A stretch of 64,000 nucleotides of DNA from Intestinimonas sp052065695 (GCF_052065695.1 NZ_JBQHTM010000007.1:1-64000), one strand, 5' to 3'. Shown: positions 16,712 through 25,700, counted from the first letter of the stretch. Program-made: numbers and translations. The notes: a model not told the origin generated them from the letters alone.

Positions 16712-17959
16712 TCAAAAGCGTCCCCGCTCCACGAAGCCCACGGCGGCGGCGGTATGTGTCTCGGCGGCCAGGTCGGCGGCGAAGTAGCGCATATCGTCCA
16801 TGGCGTGGTCAAACTCCTTCCGCACCCGGTCGGTACCGGCCTTCTGGTCCCATCGGTAGAGGCCGAATTCCCGGAGGATGTCGGGGCAGTCCTCACAGAT
16901 GACGATGCGCCTTTGGCGCAGCAGCTCGGCGGTAGTGCGGATACCGGAGAGGACGTCATTTTTGGCCTTGACCACGGGGAAGCCCTCCCGGCGGAGGGCC
17001 TCCAGGAAGCTGGCTGCGGAGGGGTCCACGATGACCCGCTGGAGCTTCCGCCCTCCGGCCAGCCGCCGGAGATCCCGGACGTACTCACCGTCGGTGCGCT
17101 GGCAGCCCTCCTTTTTGGAGTCAAAGTAGAACTCCCGCACCCGGTACCAGACTCCGTTTTGTTTACCCCACAGACCGAAGGAGGCGGGGTTGACGGTGCC
17201 GTAGTCGCAGGAGACCCGCCATGCCTCCATGGGCTCCGCGGGGGAGCTCTGAACATAGTCGGGGCCGAAGAAGTCGTAGACCAGCCCCTCGGGTGTGGTC
17301 CACTCCCCCAGGACGAAGCGGCGGTAGAAGCTGCCCCGGAACTGCCGCTGGTAGCGCAGGATGGTCTCCCTGGAGAGGGAGGGGTTGTCCCACATTGTAA
17401 AGTGGAGGTAGAGGGCTCTCTTTTCCTCCCTGCGGGCGATCCACTCCCGGAAGAACCAGTGTCCCGGACCCTCGGGGTTGCAGGAAAACCACACTTTACT
17501 TCTCTCCACGGAGCACCTTGCCACAGCCTGCTCCACGAAGGAGCGGGGCATGAGGGCCACCTCGTCCAGGAGGACGCCGGCCAGGGTGACGCCCTGGATG
17601 GCGGCGGCGCTGGCCTCGTCCTTGCCGCCGAAGAGGTAGAAGGTATTTTCCCTTCCGGCGAAGCGGACGGTGAGCAGGTTGCGGGAGAGCCGCTCCTCCA
17701 GCTCGAAGCCCAGTTCCTCCAGGAGGGGCCGGACCGGGGCCAGGAGGTTCCGCCGCACGCTGCCCATGGAGCGCCCGCACAGGGCGAACTGCCGTTTCTG
17801 GAAGGAGGCCATGGCCCAGCAAAAGAAGCTCAGGCCCATGCACATGGTTTTGCCGCTGCGGACGGCGCCGTCGCAGATGACGGCCTCCCGACCCCGGGTC
17901 CTGGGGTCACACCACCAGGTGAGGACCTGCTTTTGTTTTGGGGAAAATCCCCGGATCAC
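16712..17959 (-). CDS. terminase large subunit, PBSX type
   Basis: 415 residues. The ATPase half has Walker A GAVRSGKT (about residues 30-37) and a Walker B / catalytic pair in AGVLLDEVALM. The nuclease half contains CDYGTVNPASFGLWG, RVIVDPSAASFLEALRR and a late DDMRYFA. This is the DNA-packaging motor of PBSX-family terminases. Starts at GTG 17959 overlapping the upstream stop (GTGA). All catalytic motifs look intact, so the motor may still package DNA even though the element lacks replication and integration genes. Confidence 0.93.
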   Translation of the reverse strand: MIRGFSPKQKQVLTWWCDPRTRGREAVICDGAVRSGKTMCMGLSFFCWAMASFQKRQFALCGRSMGSVRRNLLAPVRPLLEELGFELEERLSRNLLTVRFAGRENTFYLFGGKDEASAAAIQGVTLAGVLLDEVALMPRSFVEQAVARCSVERSKVWFSCNPEGPGHWFFREWIARREEKRALYLHFTMWDNPSLSRETILRYQRQFRGSFYRRFVLGEWTTPEGLVYDFFGPDYVQSSPAEPMEAWRVSCDYGTVNPASFGLWGKQNGVWYRVREFYFDSKKEGCQRTDGEYVRDLRRLAGGRKLQRVIVDPSAASFLEALRREGFPVVKAKNDVLSGIRTTAELLRQRRIVICEDCPDILREFGLYRWDQKAGTDRVRKEFDHAMDDMRYFAADLAAETHTAAAVGFVERGRF

Positions 17960-18288
17960 TTGATCTCCTCCTGTTCTCCGTCCTGGCCGCCGTCCCGGCC
18001 CCGTGCGGAGCTCTCCAGGGCGCGGAAGAAGTGTTCGGCGCCGTCGCCGCCCTTGTGAGCGATCTCGCAGAGCTTTTCCAGGGCCAGGACCTTGTCGATG
18101 AGCTTGATCTCCACGGCGCCGTTACCATGTCGTTTGAGCTCGGTCAGGGCCCGCAGATCCATCTGGTCGATCTCTTCGATCCGCTCCTCGGTCAGGAAGG
18201 CCAGTTTGACGGCGTCGTTGGCTTTTTGGTCAGCCAGTCGTTCCAGCCTTCGGAGCACATCGTCTCTCCATTGCCTTTCGTTTTTCAC
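17956..18288 (-). CDS. small terminase-associated protein
   Basis: About 110 residues, mostly helical and charged: MKNERQWRDDVLRRLERLAD, then AFLTEERIEEIDQMDLRALTELKRHG, then LIDKVLALEKLCEI and an acidic tail. It occupies the place of a terminase small subunit at the head of the operon, but no clear helix-turn-helix is visible, so that role is inferred. GTG 18288 is preferred over GTG 18294 because the GGAGG site directly abuts the latter. Confidence 0.6.
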   Translation of the reverse strand: MKNERQWRDDVLRRLERLADQKANDAVKLAFLTEERIEEIDQMDLRALTELKRHGNGAVEIKLIDKVLALEKLCEIAHKGGDGAEHFFRALESSARGRDGGQDGEQEEIK

Positions 18289-18294
18289 CGGCAC

Positions 18295-18369
18295 CCTCCT
18301 CTCAACCTACCTGAAAACACCCCCAAAAGTTGCACGCTTGCGTACACCAATGAGGAAAAAATTTTTGCG
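18295..18369 (-). promoter_or_regulatory. upstream region of the phage structural operon
   Basis: Short region upstream of the first leftward phage gene. No convincing sigma-A promoter is visible. On the minus strand it contains GTACGCAAGC directly followed by GTGCAACTTT; the second decamer resembles the GTRCAACTTT motif in the leaders of the distant fibre genes at 23.7 and 61.7 kb. A role as a shared operator or late promoter is a guess. Confidence 0.35.
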
Positions 18370-18465
18370 ATGCTACCAAAATGCTACCAAAAAACCGACT
18401 CAAACCCTTGGGGCGCAAGGGATTCAAAAAACGGCTGAAATAAAATGCTACCAAGATGCTACCAA
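18370..18465 (+). repeat. short direct repeats ATGCTACCAAR, two pairs
   Basis: ATGCTACCAAA-ATGCTACCAA occurs at about 18370 and ATGCTACCAAG-ATGCTACCAAG at about 18445. The two pairs are separated by about 55 bp containing a CTTGGGGCGCAAGG-like imperfect palindrome. The same arrangement is kept in the right inverted-repeat arm (about 39900-39999). Spaced direct repeats of this kind can be binding sites of a recombinase or regulator; none is encoded in the window. Confidence 0.6.
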
Positions 18466-18481
18466 GGGAACTTTTTTCATC

Positions 18482-18528
18482 AAAACGGGCAGTCTTTTCC
18501 ACATTTTGTGGAAAAGACTGCCCGTTTT
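18482..18528. terminator. 22-bp perfect hairpin upstream of S-layer gene 1
   Basis: AAAACGGGCAGTCTTTTCC... pairs over 22 bp with its complement around a TTT loop and is followed by a T run on the plus strand. It is conserved at 39839-39885 in front of S-layer gene 2. It could insulate the surface gene from upstream transcription or form part of a long 5' leader. Confidence 0.75.
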
Positions 18529-18629
18529 TTGCAGTGTAAGGGGCGTTATACTTGGCTAATGCCCGAAAAAGTTCGGATTCTTAGCTAAAATACTCCATTT
18601 ACCCCAAATTTTAGAAGGAGGAATTCCGA

Positions 18630-21600
18630 ATGAGAAACCTCAAGCGGGCTCTCAGCCTGGCTCTGGCTTTCGTCATGGTCATGTCCATGATGGTCGTTGG
18701 CGCCGGCGCTGTGAGCATTGACGACTTCTCCGACAAGGACCAGATCGTCAACACTGAGGCCGTGATGACCATGGTATCCCTGGGCGTCATCAACGGCAAG
18801 GACGACGGGTCCTATGATCCCTCCGGGATCGTGACCCGTGCTGAGATGGCGAAGCTGATCGCCGTCACCCTGAATGGCGGCAAGGACCCCACCCTGGGCT
18901 CCATCACCGCCAACTTCACCGATACCAAGGGCCACTGGGCTGAGTCCTACATCGCCTACGTTGCCAGCCTGGGTATCATCGACGGCCGCGGCGACGGCAC
19001 CTTCGGTCCCAACGACCAGGTCACCGGCGCTCAGGCTGCCAAGATGATCCTCACCATGCTGGGCTACCGCAGCGACATCGAGGGCTTCACCGGCGCCAAC
19101 TGGGCCATCAATGTCCAGACCAAGGGCAACGACATTGACCTGTTCGCCGACATGAAGATCAACCCCGATGAGGGCCTGACCCGTGACGACACCGCCCAGA
19201 TGCTGTACAACGGCGTCCAGTCCTGGATGGTCGAGTACCGCAACCTGGAGGGCAGCTACGACGGCGTCGTGTATCCCCAGCCCCTGAACAAGACCAAGGA
19301 GGACTCCACCGTTCTCGTTGAGAAGTTCAAGGTGGACAAGGTCGAGGGCGTTGTTGAGGCCACCAGCCTCATCTCTCTGGACGGCACCACCACCGTGGCT
19401 GGCAAGACTCGTCTGACCAACGTGTCCATCAATGGCGGCGACGTCATTATGACCGGCAGCCCCGCTGCTCCTGCCGACCGGACCTTCCCTGTGGACATTG
19501 ACAGCTCCCTGCTGGGCCAGAAGGTCGTCCTGTATGTTCAGGGCCTGAACGATCTGGCTCCTAACGCCGCTTCCTCCAAGGTCATCGGCACTCCCATCGT
19601 GTCTCAGGACAACACCGTGGTCACTACCACCGGTCGTCTGGCCAAGGCCTCCGATGTGAAGGACGCCCTGAAGGGTTCCGGCATTGCTGTTAAAGATCTG
19701 GAAGTGAACGCTTCTGGCGTTGTCACTGGCGGCGGTGCTGCTGGTGTGACCATCACTGAGGATGATACCGCCAAGGCTGGCTTTGGTTATACTGGTACCC
19801 AGGGTATGCCCGGCGTGACCCAGACCTTCATCGACAACAACGCTGATGGTACTGTTGATTACATCATCGCCAAGAACCCCGCTCTGGCCAAGATCAACAC
19901 CTACAGCGAGTCCAACGAGAAGCTGAATATCTCCGGCATTGGCTCTGTTGACTTCGTCGACGTGCTGAATCCTAAGGATGTGGCTCAGGGCGACTATGTC
20001 CTGGTCTACAACTACGACGACACCTACGTGCTGGAGAAGGCTACCACCGTGTCCGGCACCGTGTCCGCCTATACCGACAACGCCACCTATGCCCAGCTGA
20101 GCAAGATCACCATTGACGACGTCAAGTATGGCCAGGGCTCCGGCAAGAACCTGGCTCCCGACGTGCAGTATCTGGATTCCACTGCTCCCGCCGCTCTGGC
20201 TACCACCATGCAGGAGATGGTGGACGGCGCCTACACCCTGTACCTGGATCCCAACGGCAACATCCTGGGCTATGTTGAGGACGAGGGCGTCATCGGCAAC
20301 TACGCCGTGATCACCGGCGTCAACTCCACCGGCAGCATCTCCGGCTTCTGGGCTGCTGAGGTCAAGGTCATCCTGGCCGACGGCTCCACCGGCAAGTACG
20401 ACGTGAACCTGCTGGCTTCCGCCAACAAGTTCGGCAAGACCGGTTCCACCTCCGTCAAGGAGAAGGCCATGTACGACACCGTGATGGCTATGGCCGGCAC
20501 CCCCACTCTGGTGAGCTATGCTCTGGACGGCAACACCATCACCCTGATCAATCCTGATGCCAGCACCCAGAACTATCACAACGCTTACAACACCACTTCC
20601 ATGACCCTGCGCAACAGCCTGTCCAAGTATGACTTCCTGAAGCAGACTGATAACAGCGCTGTCAGCCTGATGGCCGACAACAAGACTGTCTTCTTCGTGA
20701 AGGACAAGGACGGCAATTACAGCGTGGTCAACGGCCTGAACAACCTGCGTGCCAATGATCTGACCACCAAGGGCACCAGCCAGGCCATCTACTATCAGCC
20801 CGCCGGCTCCACCGCTGCTGCCAAGGCCATCTATGTTGAGGTGACTGATTCCTACACCTCCAACTCCAACTACGCCTTCGTGTACAGCAACTACAGCTCC
20901 AAGACTGTGAACGGCGAGACCATCTACACCTACCCTGTGGTTCTGGAGAACGGCGAGATCAGCACCGTCAGCTCCAAGACCGACAAGGGCGCAAGCAAGT
21001 CCAACGTCCACGAGTATCAGATGAGCGGCGAGTATGTCACCTTTGACAACCAGACCACCTACCTGGACAATGGCCTGCAGGTTACCGCTGTGGGCAACGG
21101 CAGCATCTCCGTGGCCGATGCCGACAACAACACCGCCCGCGTGAACAGCTATGCCGTTCTGTCCAACGCCAAGATCTGGAACGTGGAGGACGTGGACGCC
21201 GAGGACGCCAAGAGCGTGTTCGAGACCAGCTTCCAGAAGCTGGACAAGGTCGCCCTGGTGTTCGACTCCGACAAGAACGTGAAGGCCGCCTTCGTCTATG
21301 ACCGTGTGGACGGCGACCTGACCGCTGCTCCTACCTCCGCTACTCTGACCGTCACTGGCGGCAGCCTGGTGGATGATAAGGGCAACCCCGTTACTTTTGA
21401 TGCCAACGGTGGTACCGCTAACTGGATCAATGCTGCCAGCAGCAACACTCTGCAGCTGGCTGTCACTCTGAACAGCACCTATAAGGCAAATCAGAAAATT
21501 GAGGTTTCCATTATTGAGACCGGTACCGGCAGCAAGGCTACTGTTGCCAATCCTGGTAAGGGTATGGATCTGGCCACCACTACTGTCTACACCGCTGGCG

Positions 21601-22601
21601 CTCTGGAGAATGGCGGTGTGGTCACCGTGAAGGTGAACATCTCCGAGGACGGCAAGGCTACCCGCGTGATCACCTATGTGGTCAATGTTTACAACGTCTC
21701 TGCCGAGCCCACCACCGCCAACGTTGAGGCTCCTACCAAGGGCGCCGTGGATACCGCTTACAACGCCAAGACTGTCAACCTGACCGCCGACGATGCCAAG
21801 ACCGAGTGGAAGATCACCGGCTCTGAGACCGGCACCAAGGTTCAGCTGGGCCTGGTTTCCACCGGCACCTCTGAGGTTACCGACGTTGAGGTCACTGGCA
21901 CTCTGGATGCCGACAATGCCCGGAAGGTTGTGTTCCGCAACGACGGCACTCTGGCTGACGTGTACGTGGCTACCGCAAACGGCGAGGCCGGCACTTTGAC
22001 CCTGACCGTCACCACCACTGATGGCGCCAAGGTTCCTGTGGAGACCAAGTACACCTTTGTAATCGGGGCTGCTGCCACCTATACCCTGACCATCCCCGGT
22101 AAGCCCTCTGAGACTCACCTGGCTGGTGAGACTGTCAACCTGACTAGCAAGGGCCTGACCGGCACCTGTGTCCGCATCAATGGCGCCACTCCCGTGGCCA
22201 TCTCCAGCCTGAGCAGCTGGACCATGCCTGCCCAGGACGTGGTTCTGGATGATGGTTACTATGCCATTACCGATCGTTCCTCTGCTGAGGTGAACGGCAG
22301 TGGTGTGAGTGTGGCTGTGACCGCAGACAAGGACCACGTGAAGTCTGGTGACACTGTTACCTACACTGTGACTGTGAATGGTACTGCCACCAAGTCTGGT
22401 GACATTACTCTTGACAAGCTGGGCGGTCTTCCTGGTCTTGCCACCAAGGTTGATGGCACCAACTGCTCCATGACTGGTCTGGTGATCACCATTACCGCTG
22501 GATCCAGCACTTCGACTAGCGGTACCTTCACCATCACCGGCACTGTGACTGCTACTGCTGATGCTGATGTTTCTCCCACGCTGACTGATTCTCTTACCTA
22601 A
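18630..22601 (+). CDS. large SLH-anchored surface (S-layer-like) protein 1
   Basis: 1323 residues. A signal peptide (MRNLKRALSLALAFVMVMSM, cleavage after about residue 27) is followed by three SLH motifs in residues about 30-215 (FSDKDQIVN...VITRAEMAKLIAVTL-type, FTDTKGHWAESYIAYVASLGIIDGRGDGTFGP, then the third around INPDEGLTRDDTAQML). The remaining 1100 residues are beta-rich, threonine/valine/asparagine-rich and poor in cysteine, as in S-layer proteins. AAGGAGGAATTCCG precedes ATG 18630. The first 232 codons are almost identical to gene 2 at 39737, while the rest is unrelated in detail. Codon use is strongly biased, consistent with high expression. It ends tail-to-tail with fibre-like gene A. 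Confidence 0.9.
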   Translation: MRNLKRALSLALAFVMVMSMMVVGAGAVSIDDFSDKDQIVNTEAVMTMVSLGVINGKDDGSYDPSGIVTRAEMAKLIAVTLNGGKDPTLGSITANFTDTKGHWAESYIAYVASLGIIDGRGDGTFGPNDQVTGAQAAKMILTMLGYRSDIEGFTGANWAINVQTKGNDIDLFADMKINPDEGLTRDDTAQMLYNGVQSWMVEYRNLEGSYDGVVYPQPLNKTKEDSTVLVEKFKVDKVEGVVEATSLISLDGTTTVAGKTRLTNVSINGGDVIMTGSPAAPADRTFPVDIDSSLLGQKVVLYVQGLNDLAPNAASSKVIGTPIVSQDNTVVTTTGRLAKASDVKDALKGSGIAVKDLEVNASGVVTGGGAAGVTITEDDTAKAGFGYTGTQGMPGVTQTFIDNNADGTVDYIIAKNPALAKINTYSESNEKLNISGIGSVDFVDVLNPKDVAQGDYVLVYNYDDTYVLEKATTVSGTVSAYTDNATYAQLSKITIDDVKYGQGSGKNLAPDVQYLDSTAPAALATTMQEMVDGAYTLYLDPNGNILGYVEDEGVIGNYAVITGVNSTGSISGFWAAEVKVILADGSTGKYDVNLLASANKFGKTGSTSVKEKAMYDTVMAMAGTPTLVSYALDGNTITLINPDASTQNYHNAYNTTSMTLRNSLSKYDFLKQTDNSAVSLMADNKTVFFVKDKDGNYSVVNGLNNLRANDLTTKGTSQAIYYQPAGSTAAAKAIYVEVTDSYTSNSNYAFVYSNYSSKTVNGETIYTYPVVLENGEISTVSSKTDKGASKSNVHEYQMSGEYVTFDNQTTYLDNGLQVTAVGNGSISVADADNNTARVNSYAVLSNAKIWNVEDVDAEDAKSVFETSFQKLDKVALVFDSDKNVKAAFVYDRVDGDLTAAPTSATLTVTGGSLVDDKGNPVTFDANGGTANWINAASSNTLQLAVTLNSTYKANQKIEVSIIETGTGSKATVANPGKGMDLATTTVYTAGALENGGVVTVKVNISEDGKATRVITYVVNVYNVSAEPTTANVEAPTKGAVDTAYNAKTVNLTADDAKTEWKITGSETGTKVQLGLVSTGTSEVTDVEVTGTLDADNARKVVFRNDGTLADVYVATANGEAGTLTLTVTTTDGAKVPVETKYTFVIGAAATYTLTIPGKPSETHLAGETVNLTSKGLTGTCVRINGATPVAISSLSSWTMPAQDVVLDDGYYAITDRSSAEVNGSGVSVAVTADKDHVKSGDTVTYTVTVNGTATKSGDITLDKLGGLPGLATKVDGTNCSMTGLVITITAGSSTSTSGTFTITGTVTATADADVSPTLTDSLT

Positions 22602-22631
22602 ATTGTAGCATACTACGGCATCAATTAGCAC

Positions 22632-22661
22632 AAAGACCCGAGCCAAATGGCTCGGGTCTTT
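22632..22661. terminator. bidirectional terminator between surface gene 1 and fibre-like gene A
   Basis: Perfect 13-bp stem AAAGACCCGAGCC / GGCTCGGGTCTTT with an AAAT loop and T-rich flanks. It lies in the 70-bp gap between two convergent genes. Confidence 0.9.
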
Positions 22662-22671
22662 ATTATTCTAC

Positions 22672-23688
22672 TTATAGCAGTAAAATACCGTAGTCATACA
22701 CCTGCATGGCATCGCTTTCCCCAAGCTGGAGATTCAGGGAAAAAGCGAGTGTTTCCGATTGCGGGGCGTTCGGGAGATAAAATTCCCGTTCCACACAGGC
22801 GTTCCCGGCTGCGTTAACCGTGGTTCGGCTGCCCACAGCGGGAAGGGGCGTCTCCGCTCCGTCCTGGTCCCGGACTGTAAGCGCCACCTGCCCGCCCATG
22901 TGGCGTACCCACGCCCGGCAGGACTGACGGACGGGTAATGTCAGCGCCGGGGTAGTGATCGTACCCGTTTCTCCATACAGCGGGGTGATCAGCAGAGTAC
23001 CGCCCAGGTCGGTTGTGCCGCCGGCGCTGGGAAAGACCATACAGGAGTTGGCGCTGAACGACAGGCTCACCGTTACAGAATCCCCCGGGCACAGCATCAC
23101 CGGAGAAGAAAAAAGTACGGTCTGTTCCAACGGGGTTCCTTGAAAAACAAGGGAAGATTGTCCGCTCGCCGCCTCCACATTGTTGATGTCCACCTGGTAA
23201 TTGGTCTTTGCGGAATCTTGTTCTACATATTGTACCTGAGTCTTGACCTTGATCCCGGTGAGCAGGGCATACCCCAGGCTGCTACGGACAGGTGTTTTTC
23301 GTATATTAGACAGGAAGAGTGGCTGCGCTCCATAACCCAGACTGATGCTATTTTGTGCCGTCCGCCCCAGACCTACTTCACGATCCAAAAAAGCCAGACT
23401 ATTTGACGCCTCTGCCACCAGGTTCTTGTCCTGAAAACCGTCAAAAACCAGGGCCTTTTTCCAACCTGTGACCTTACCGTCATAGTGGCTCTGGAGCATC
23501 AGATTGTAGACATCGTGTCCCACCACCGCCAGCCGCTCTGTGCTCCGCGCCTCCGCCGCCGCGATCTCCCCCTCCGCCGCCTTCAGCGCCGTGTCCAGTT
23601 TGGAAAAGTCCTCATTGAAATCCGTCCGCAGGAACTTGTCCTCCGGGGCCCACTGGTGGAGCCCGTAGTTCGGTGTGTATGTTGCCAT
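22672..23688 (-). CDS. orphan phage tail-fibre-like protein A
   Basis: 338 residues. The N-terminus MATYTPNYGLHQWAPEDKFL then RTDFNEDFSKLD is a pattern I associate with tail-fibre or tail-tip proteins of clostridial prophages. A helical stretch (AAEGEIAAAEARSTERLAVV) leads to GWKKALVFDGF, then a variable beta-rich body. The end VYDYGILLL is kept in paralogues B (34689) and C (61756). No signal peptide. ATG 23688 is set by the conserved leader with GAGGAGGGATGC nine bases upstream. It lies 4.4 kb from the phage operon, separated by surface gene 1, with which it is convergent. Receptor-binding role is inferred. Confidence 0.65.
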   Translation of the reverse strand: MATYTPNYGLHQWAPEDKFLRTDFNEDFSKLDTALKAAEGEIAAAEARSTERLAVVGHDVYNLMLQSHYDGKVTGWKKALVFDGFQDKNLVAEASNSLAFLDREVGLGRTAQNSISLGYGAQPLFLSNIRKTPVRSSLGYALLTGIKVKTQVQYVEQDSAKTNYQVDINNVEAASGQSSLVFQGTPLEQTVLFSSPVMLCPGDSVTVSLSFSANSCMVFPSAGGTTDLGGTLLITPLYGETGTITTPALTLPVRQSCRAWVRHMGGQVALTVRDQDGAETPLPAVGSRTTVNAAGNACVEREFYLPNAPQSETLAFSLNLQLGESDAMQVYDYGILLL

Positions 23689-23745
23689 AATTGCATCCCT
23701 CCTCAACCATAGTTGTACCAGCCGGTAAAGTTGTACTTTTTGGAA
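23689..23745 (-). promoter_or_regulatory. conserved leader of fibre-like gene A
   Basis: Reading toward the gene: GTACAACTTT, 8 bases, GTACAACTAT, GGTTGAGGAGGGATGC, then the start codon. The same order (GTRCAAC-type word, GC-rich spacer, second GTRCA word, then GAGGAGGGATGC) precedes genes B and C although their coding regions have diverged. It includes the ribosome site and perhaps an operator. Confidence 0.6.
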
Positions 23746-23809
23746 GATAAAGGAAACTCTGCTGCTGTTTTACGGGGAGCAGTCCCATAACCGGGATCTA
23801 CAGAACGAA

Positions 23810-23855
23810 AAAAGGCAAAAACTGCCCCGCCATCTCCCGTAGGAGACAGCGGGGC
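23810..23855 (-). terminator. terminator of the phosphohexomutase gene
   Basis: Hairpin with GCCCCGC / GCGGGGC stem ends and an inner CTCCTACGGGAG arm, followed on the minus strand by a T-rich tail. It lies 22 bp beyond the stop codon at 23877. Confidence 0.75.
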
Positions 23856-23876
23856 TGTCGTCGTTTTGGTCTGTGC

Positions 23877-25604
23877 TCAGCCCTTGAGGGACTCCGCCCA
23901 GACGGCGTACTTGGCCACCTTCTCGTCGCACTCGGCCTGGGTCGCGCCGTTGGCCAGGATGTAGACCTTGACCTTGGGCTCGGTGCCGGAGGGCCGGACG
24001 ATGAGGCTGGTGCCGTCGGCCATCTCATAGCGCAGCACGTTGGAGCCGGAGAGCTCCATGGCGGACTTGGCGCCGTCGGAGACGTTGACCACGGAGCCGT
24101 CCTTGTAGTCCTTCTGCTGGAGGACCGCCACACCGGAGATCTCCACCGGGGGGTGCTCCCGCAGGCCGGCCATCAGGTCGGCCATCTTTTTGAGGCCGTC
24201 CAGACCGGGCATGACCAGGTTGAGGGTCTTTTCAGCGTAGAAGCCGTACTTCTCATAGCACTTCTGGAGGGCGTCGTACAGGGTCATGCCCTGCCCGGCG
24301 TACCAGGCCGCCATCTCGGTGAGGCACAGAGCGGCGGTCACCGCGTCCTTGTCCCGGACGTAGTCGCCCAGCATGTAGCCGTAGCTCTCCTCGTAGGCGA
24401 AGATCACCTTGCCCTCGCCGGCGTTCTCCAGCTTGTCCTTCTTCTCGGCCAGGAACTTGAAGCCGGTGAAGGTGTCATAGCACTGGAGGCCGTTGGTCTC
24501 GGCCACCTTCCGGGCCATCTCGGTGGTGACGATGGTCTTGAGGGCCACCGGCTTTTCCGGCATCTTGCCGGTGCGCTTCTTGGCCCCGATGAGGTAGTCC
24601 AGCAGCAGCACGCCGGTCTGGTTACCGGTGATGGTGACATACTCGCCCTTGTCGTTCTTCACCATGATGCCCACACGGTCGGCGTCGGGGTCGGAGCCCA
24701 GGATGAAGTCGGCGCCCTCCTTCTTAGCCAGGTCCACCGCCAGGTAGAAGCCCTCGGGGTTCTCCGGGTTGGGGGAGACCACGGTGGGGAAGTTGCCGTC
24801 CACCACCATCTGCTCGGGCACACAGATGACGTGCTTCATGCCCAAGCGCTTGAGCACCTCGGGGATGAGCTTGTAGCCGGTGCCGTGGAAGGGGGTATAG
24901 ATCATCTTGAAGGTATCGGCCACCTTCTCCACCGCCGCCTTGTCGTTGACCTGGCCCATGACGTTGGCCAAAAACTTCTCGTCGGTCTCCGCCCCCATGA
25001 GGGTGATGAGGCCGGCCTTCACCGCCTCGTCATAGTCCATGCGGACGATGGAGTCGAAGAGGTCCAGCTCGGCCATCTTTTTGGCGATGGCGTCGGCGTG
25101 GTGGGGGGGCAGCTGGGCGCCGTCCTGCCAGTAGACCTTGTAGCCGTTGTACTCCTTGGGGTTGTGGCTGGCGGTGACGTTGACGCCGGCGATGCAGTGG
25201 TACTCCCGGACGGCGAAAGACACCTCGGGGGTGGGACGCAGGGACTCGAAGAGCCGGACCTTGATGCCGTTGCCCGCCATGACGCAGGCCGTCTCCCGGG
25301 CGAACTCGGCGGAATGGTTGCGGCAGTCGAAGCAGACGGCCACACCCCGCTCCATGGCCTCCTTCCCCTCGGCCTTGATGACCTCGGCGAAGGCCTGGGT
25401 GGCGTGGCGGATCACATGGACGTTCATCTGGTGCAGACCCACGCACATGGTGCCCCGGAGTCCGGCGGTGCCGAACTCCAGCGGGGCGAAGAAACGGCTC
25501 TCGATCTCCTTTTCGTCGCCGGAAATATTCTCCAGCTCGGCCTTCTCCTCGGGAGACAGGGCGGGGCTGTGGAGCCACTTTTCATATGTATCTCGGTAGG
25601 ACAT
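23877..25604 (-). CDS. phosphohexomutase (phosphoglucomutase/phosphomannomutase)
   Basis: 575 residues, the usual length for the PgcA / ManB-like alpha-D-phosphohexomutase family. The catalytic phosphoserine loop VTASHNPKEYNGYK, the metal-binding DPDADRVGI motif, the sugar-recognition EESYGYML motif and the C-terminal phosphate site (RPSGTEPKVKVYI) are all present. It interconverts hexose 1- and 6-phosphates, feeding cell-wall glycan and glycogen synthesis. It is the last gene of a leftward run behind murA, walJ and rlmH, although terminators and gaps suggest separate transcripts. Confidence 0.93.
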   Translation of the reverse strand: MSYRDTYEKWLHSPALSPEEKAELENISGDEKEIESRFFAPLEFGTAGLRGTMCVGLHQMNVHVIRHATQAFAEVIKAEGKEAMERGVAVCFDCRNHSAEFARETACVMAGNGIKVRLFESLRPTPEVSFAVREYHCIAGVNVTASHNPKEYNGYKVYWQDGAQLPPHHADAIAKKMAELDLFDSIVRMDYDEAVKAGLITLMGAETDEKFLANVMGQVNDKAAVEKVADTFKMIYTPFHGTGYKLIPEVLKRLGMKHVICVPEQMVVDGNFPTVVSPNPENPEGFYLAVDLAKKEGADFILGSDPDADRVGIMVKNDKGEYVTITGNQTGVLLLDYLIGAKKRTGKMPEKPVALKTIVTTEMARKVAETNGLQCYDTFTGFKFLAEKKDKLENAGEGKVIFAYEESYGYMLGDYVRDKDAVTAALCLTEMAAWYAGQGMTLYDALQKCYEKYGFYAEKTLNLVMPGLDGLKKMADLMAGLREHPPVEISGVAVLQQKDYKDGSVVNVSDGAKSAMELSGSNVLRYEMADGTSLIVRPSGTEPKVKVYILANGATQAECDEKVAKYAVWAESLKG

Positions 25605-25700
25605 TGGAAGGACCTCCCATCATCTTTGTTGTCAAAATTATAGCACAATCTCCGGGTAGACTACAATGGTTATTTGTTGAAAACTGACAGAGAAACGGCT

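Larger units (their letters stand above)
18370..19327 (+). repeat. left arm of a ~0.96-kb inverted repeat (S-layer locus 1)
   Basis: This segment covers the upstream hairpin, the ribosome site, the signal peptide and all SLH motifs of the first surface gene. It recurs in opposite orientation at 39038-39999. The first 190 bp are nearly identical, a patch of about 60 bp before the ribosome site is diverged, and then about 700 bp of coding sequence is again nearly identical. Similarity stops abruptly about 232 codons into the gene, where the variable region starts. Confidence 0.9.

Noticed and set aside
18400..18425. Possible tRNA T-arm (GGGATTCAAA-like) in the S-layer upstream repeat
   Set aside because: No acceptor, D or anticodon arms can be formed around it.
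18585..22646. Continuous 1353-codon antisense frame over surface gene 1
   Set aside because: It results from the strong codon bias of the real gene, which avoids codons whose complement is a stop. Its translation is low-complexity Gly/Val/His and the sense strand has signal peptide, SLH motifs and a ribosome site.
24153..25643. Long antisense frame over the phosphohexomutase gene (similar ones over murA, walK and nrdD)
   Set aside because: High-GC shadow frames; the opposite strand encodes complete enzymes with catalytic motifs.
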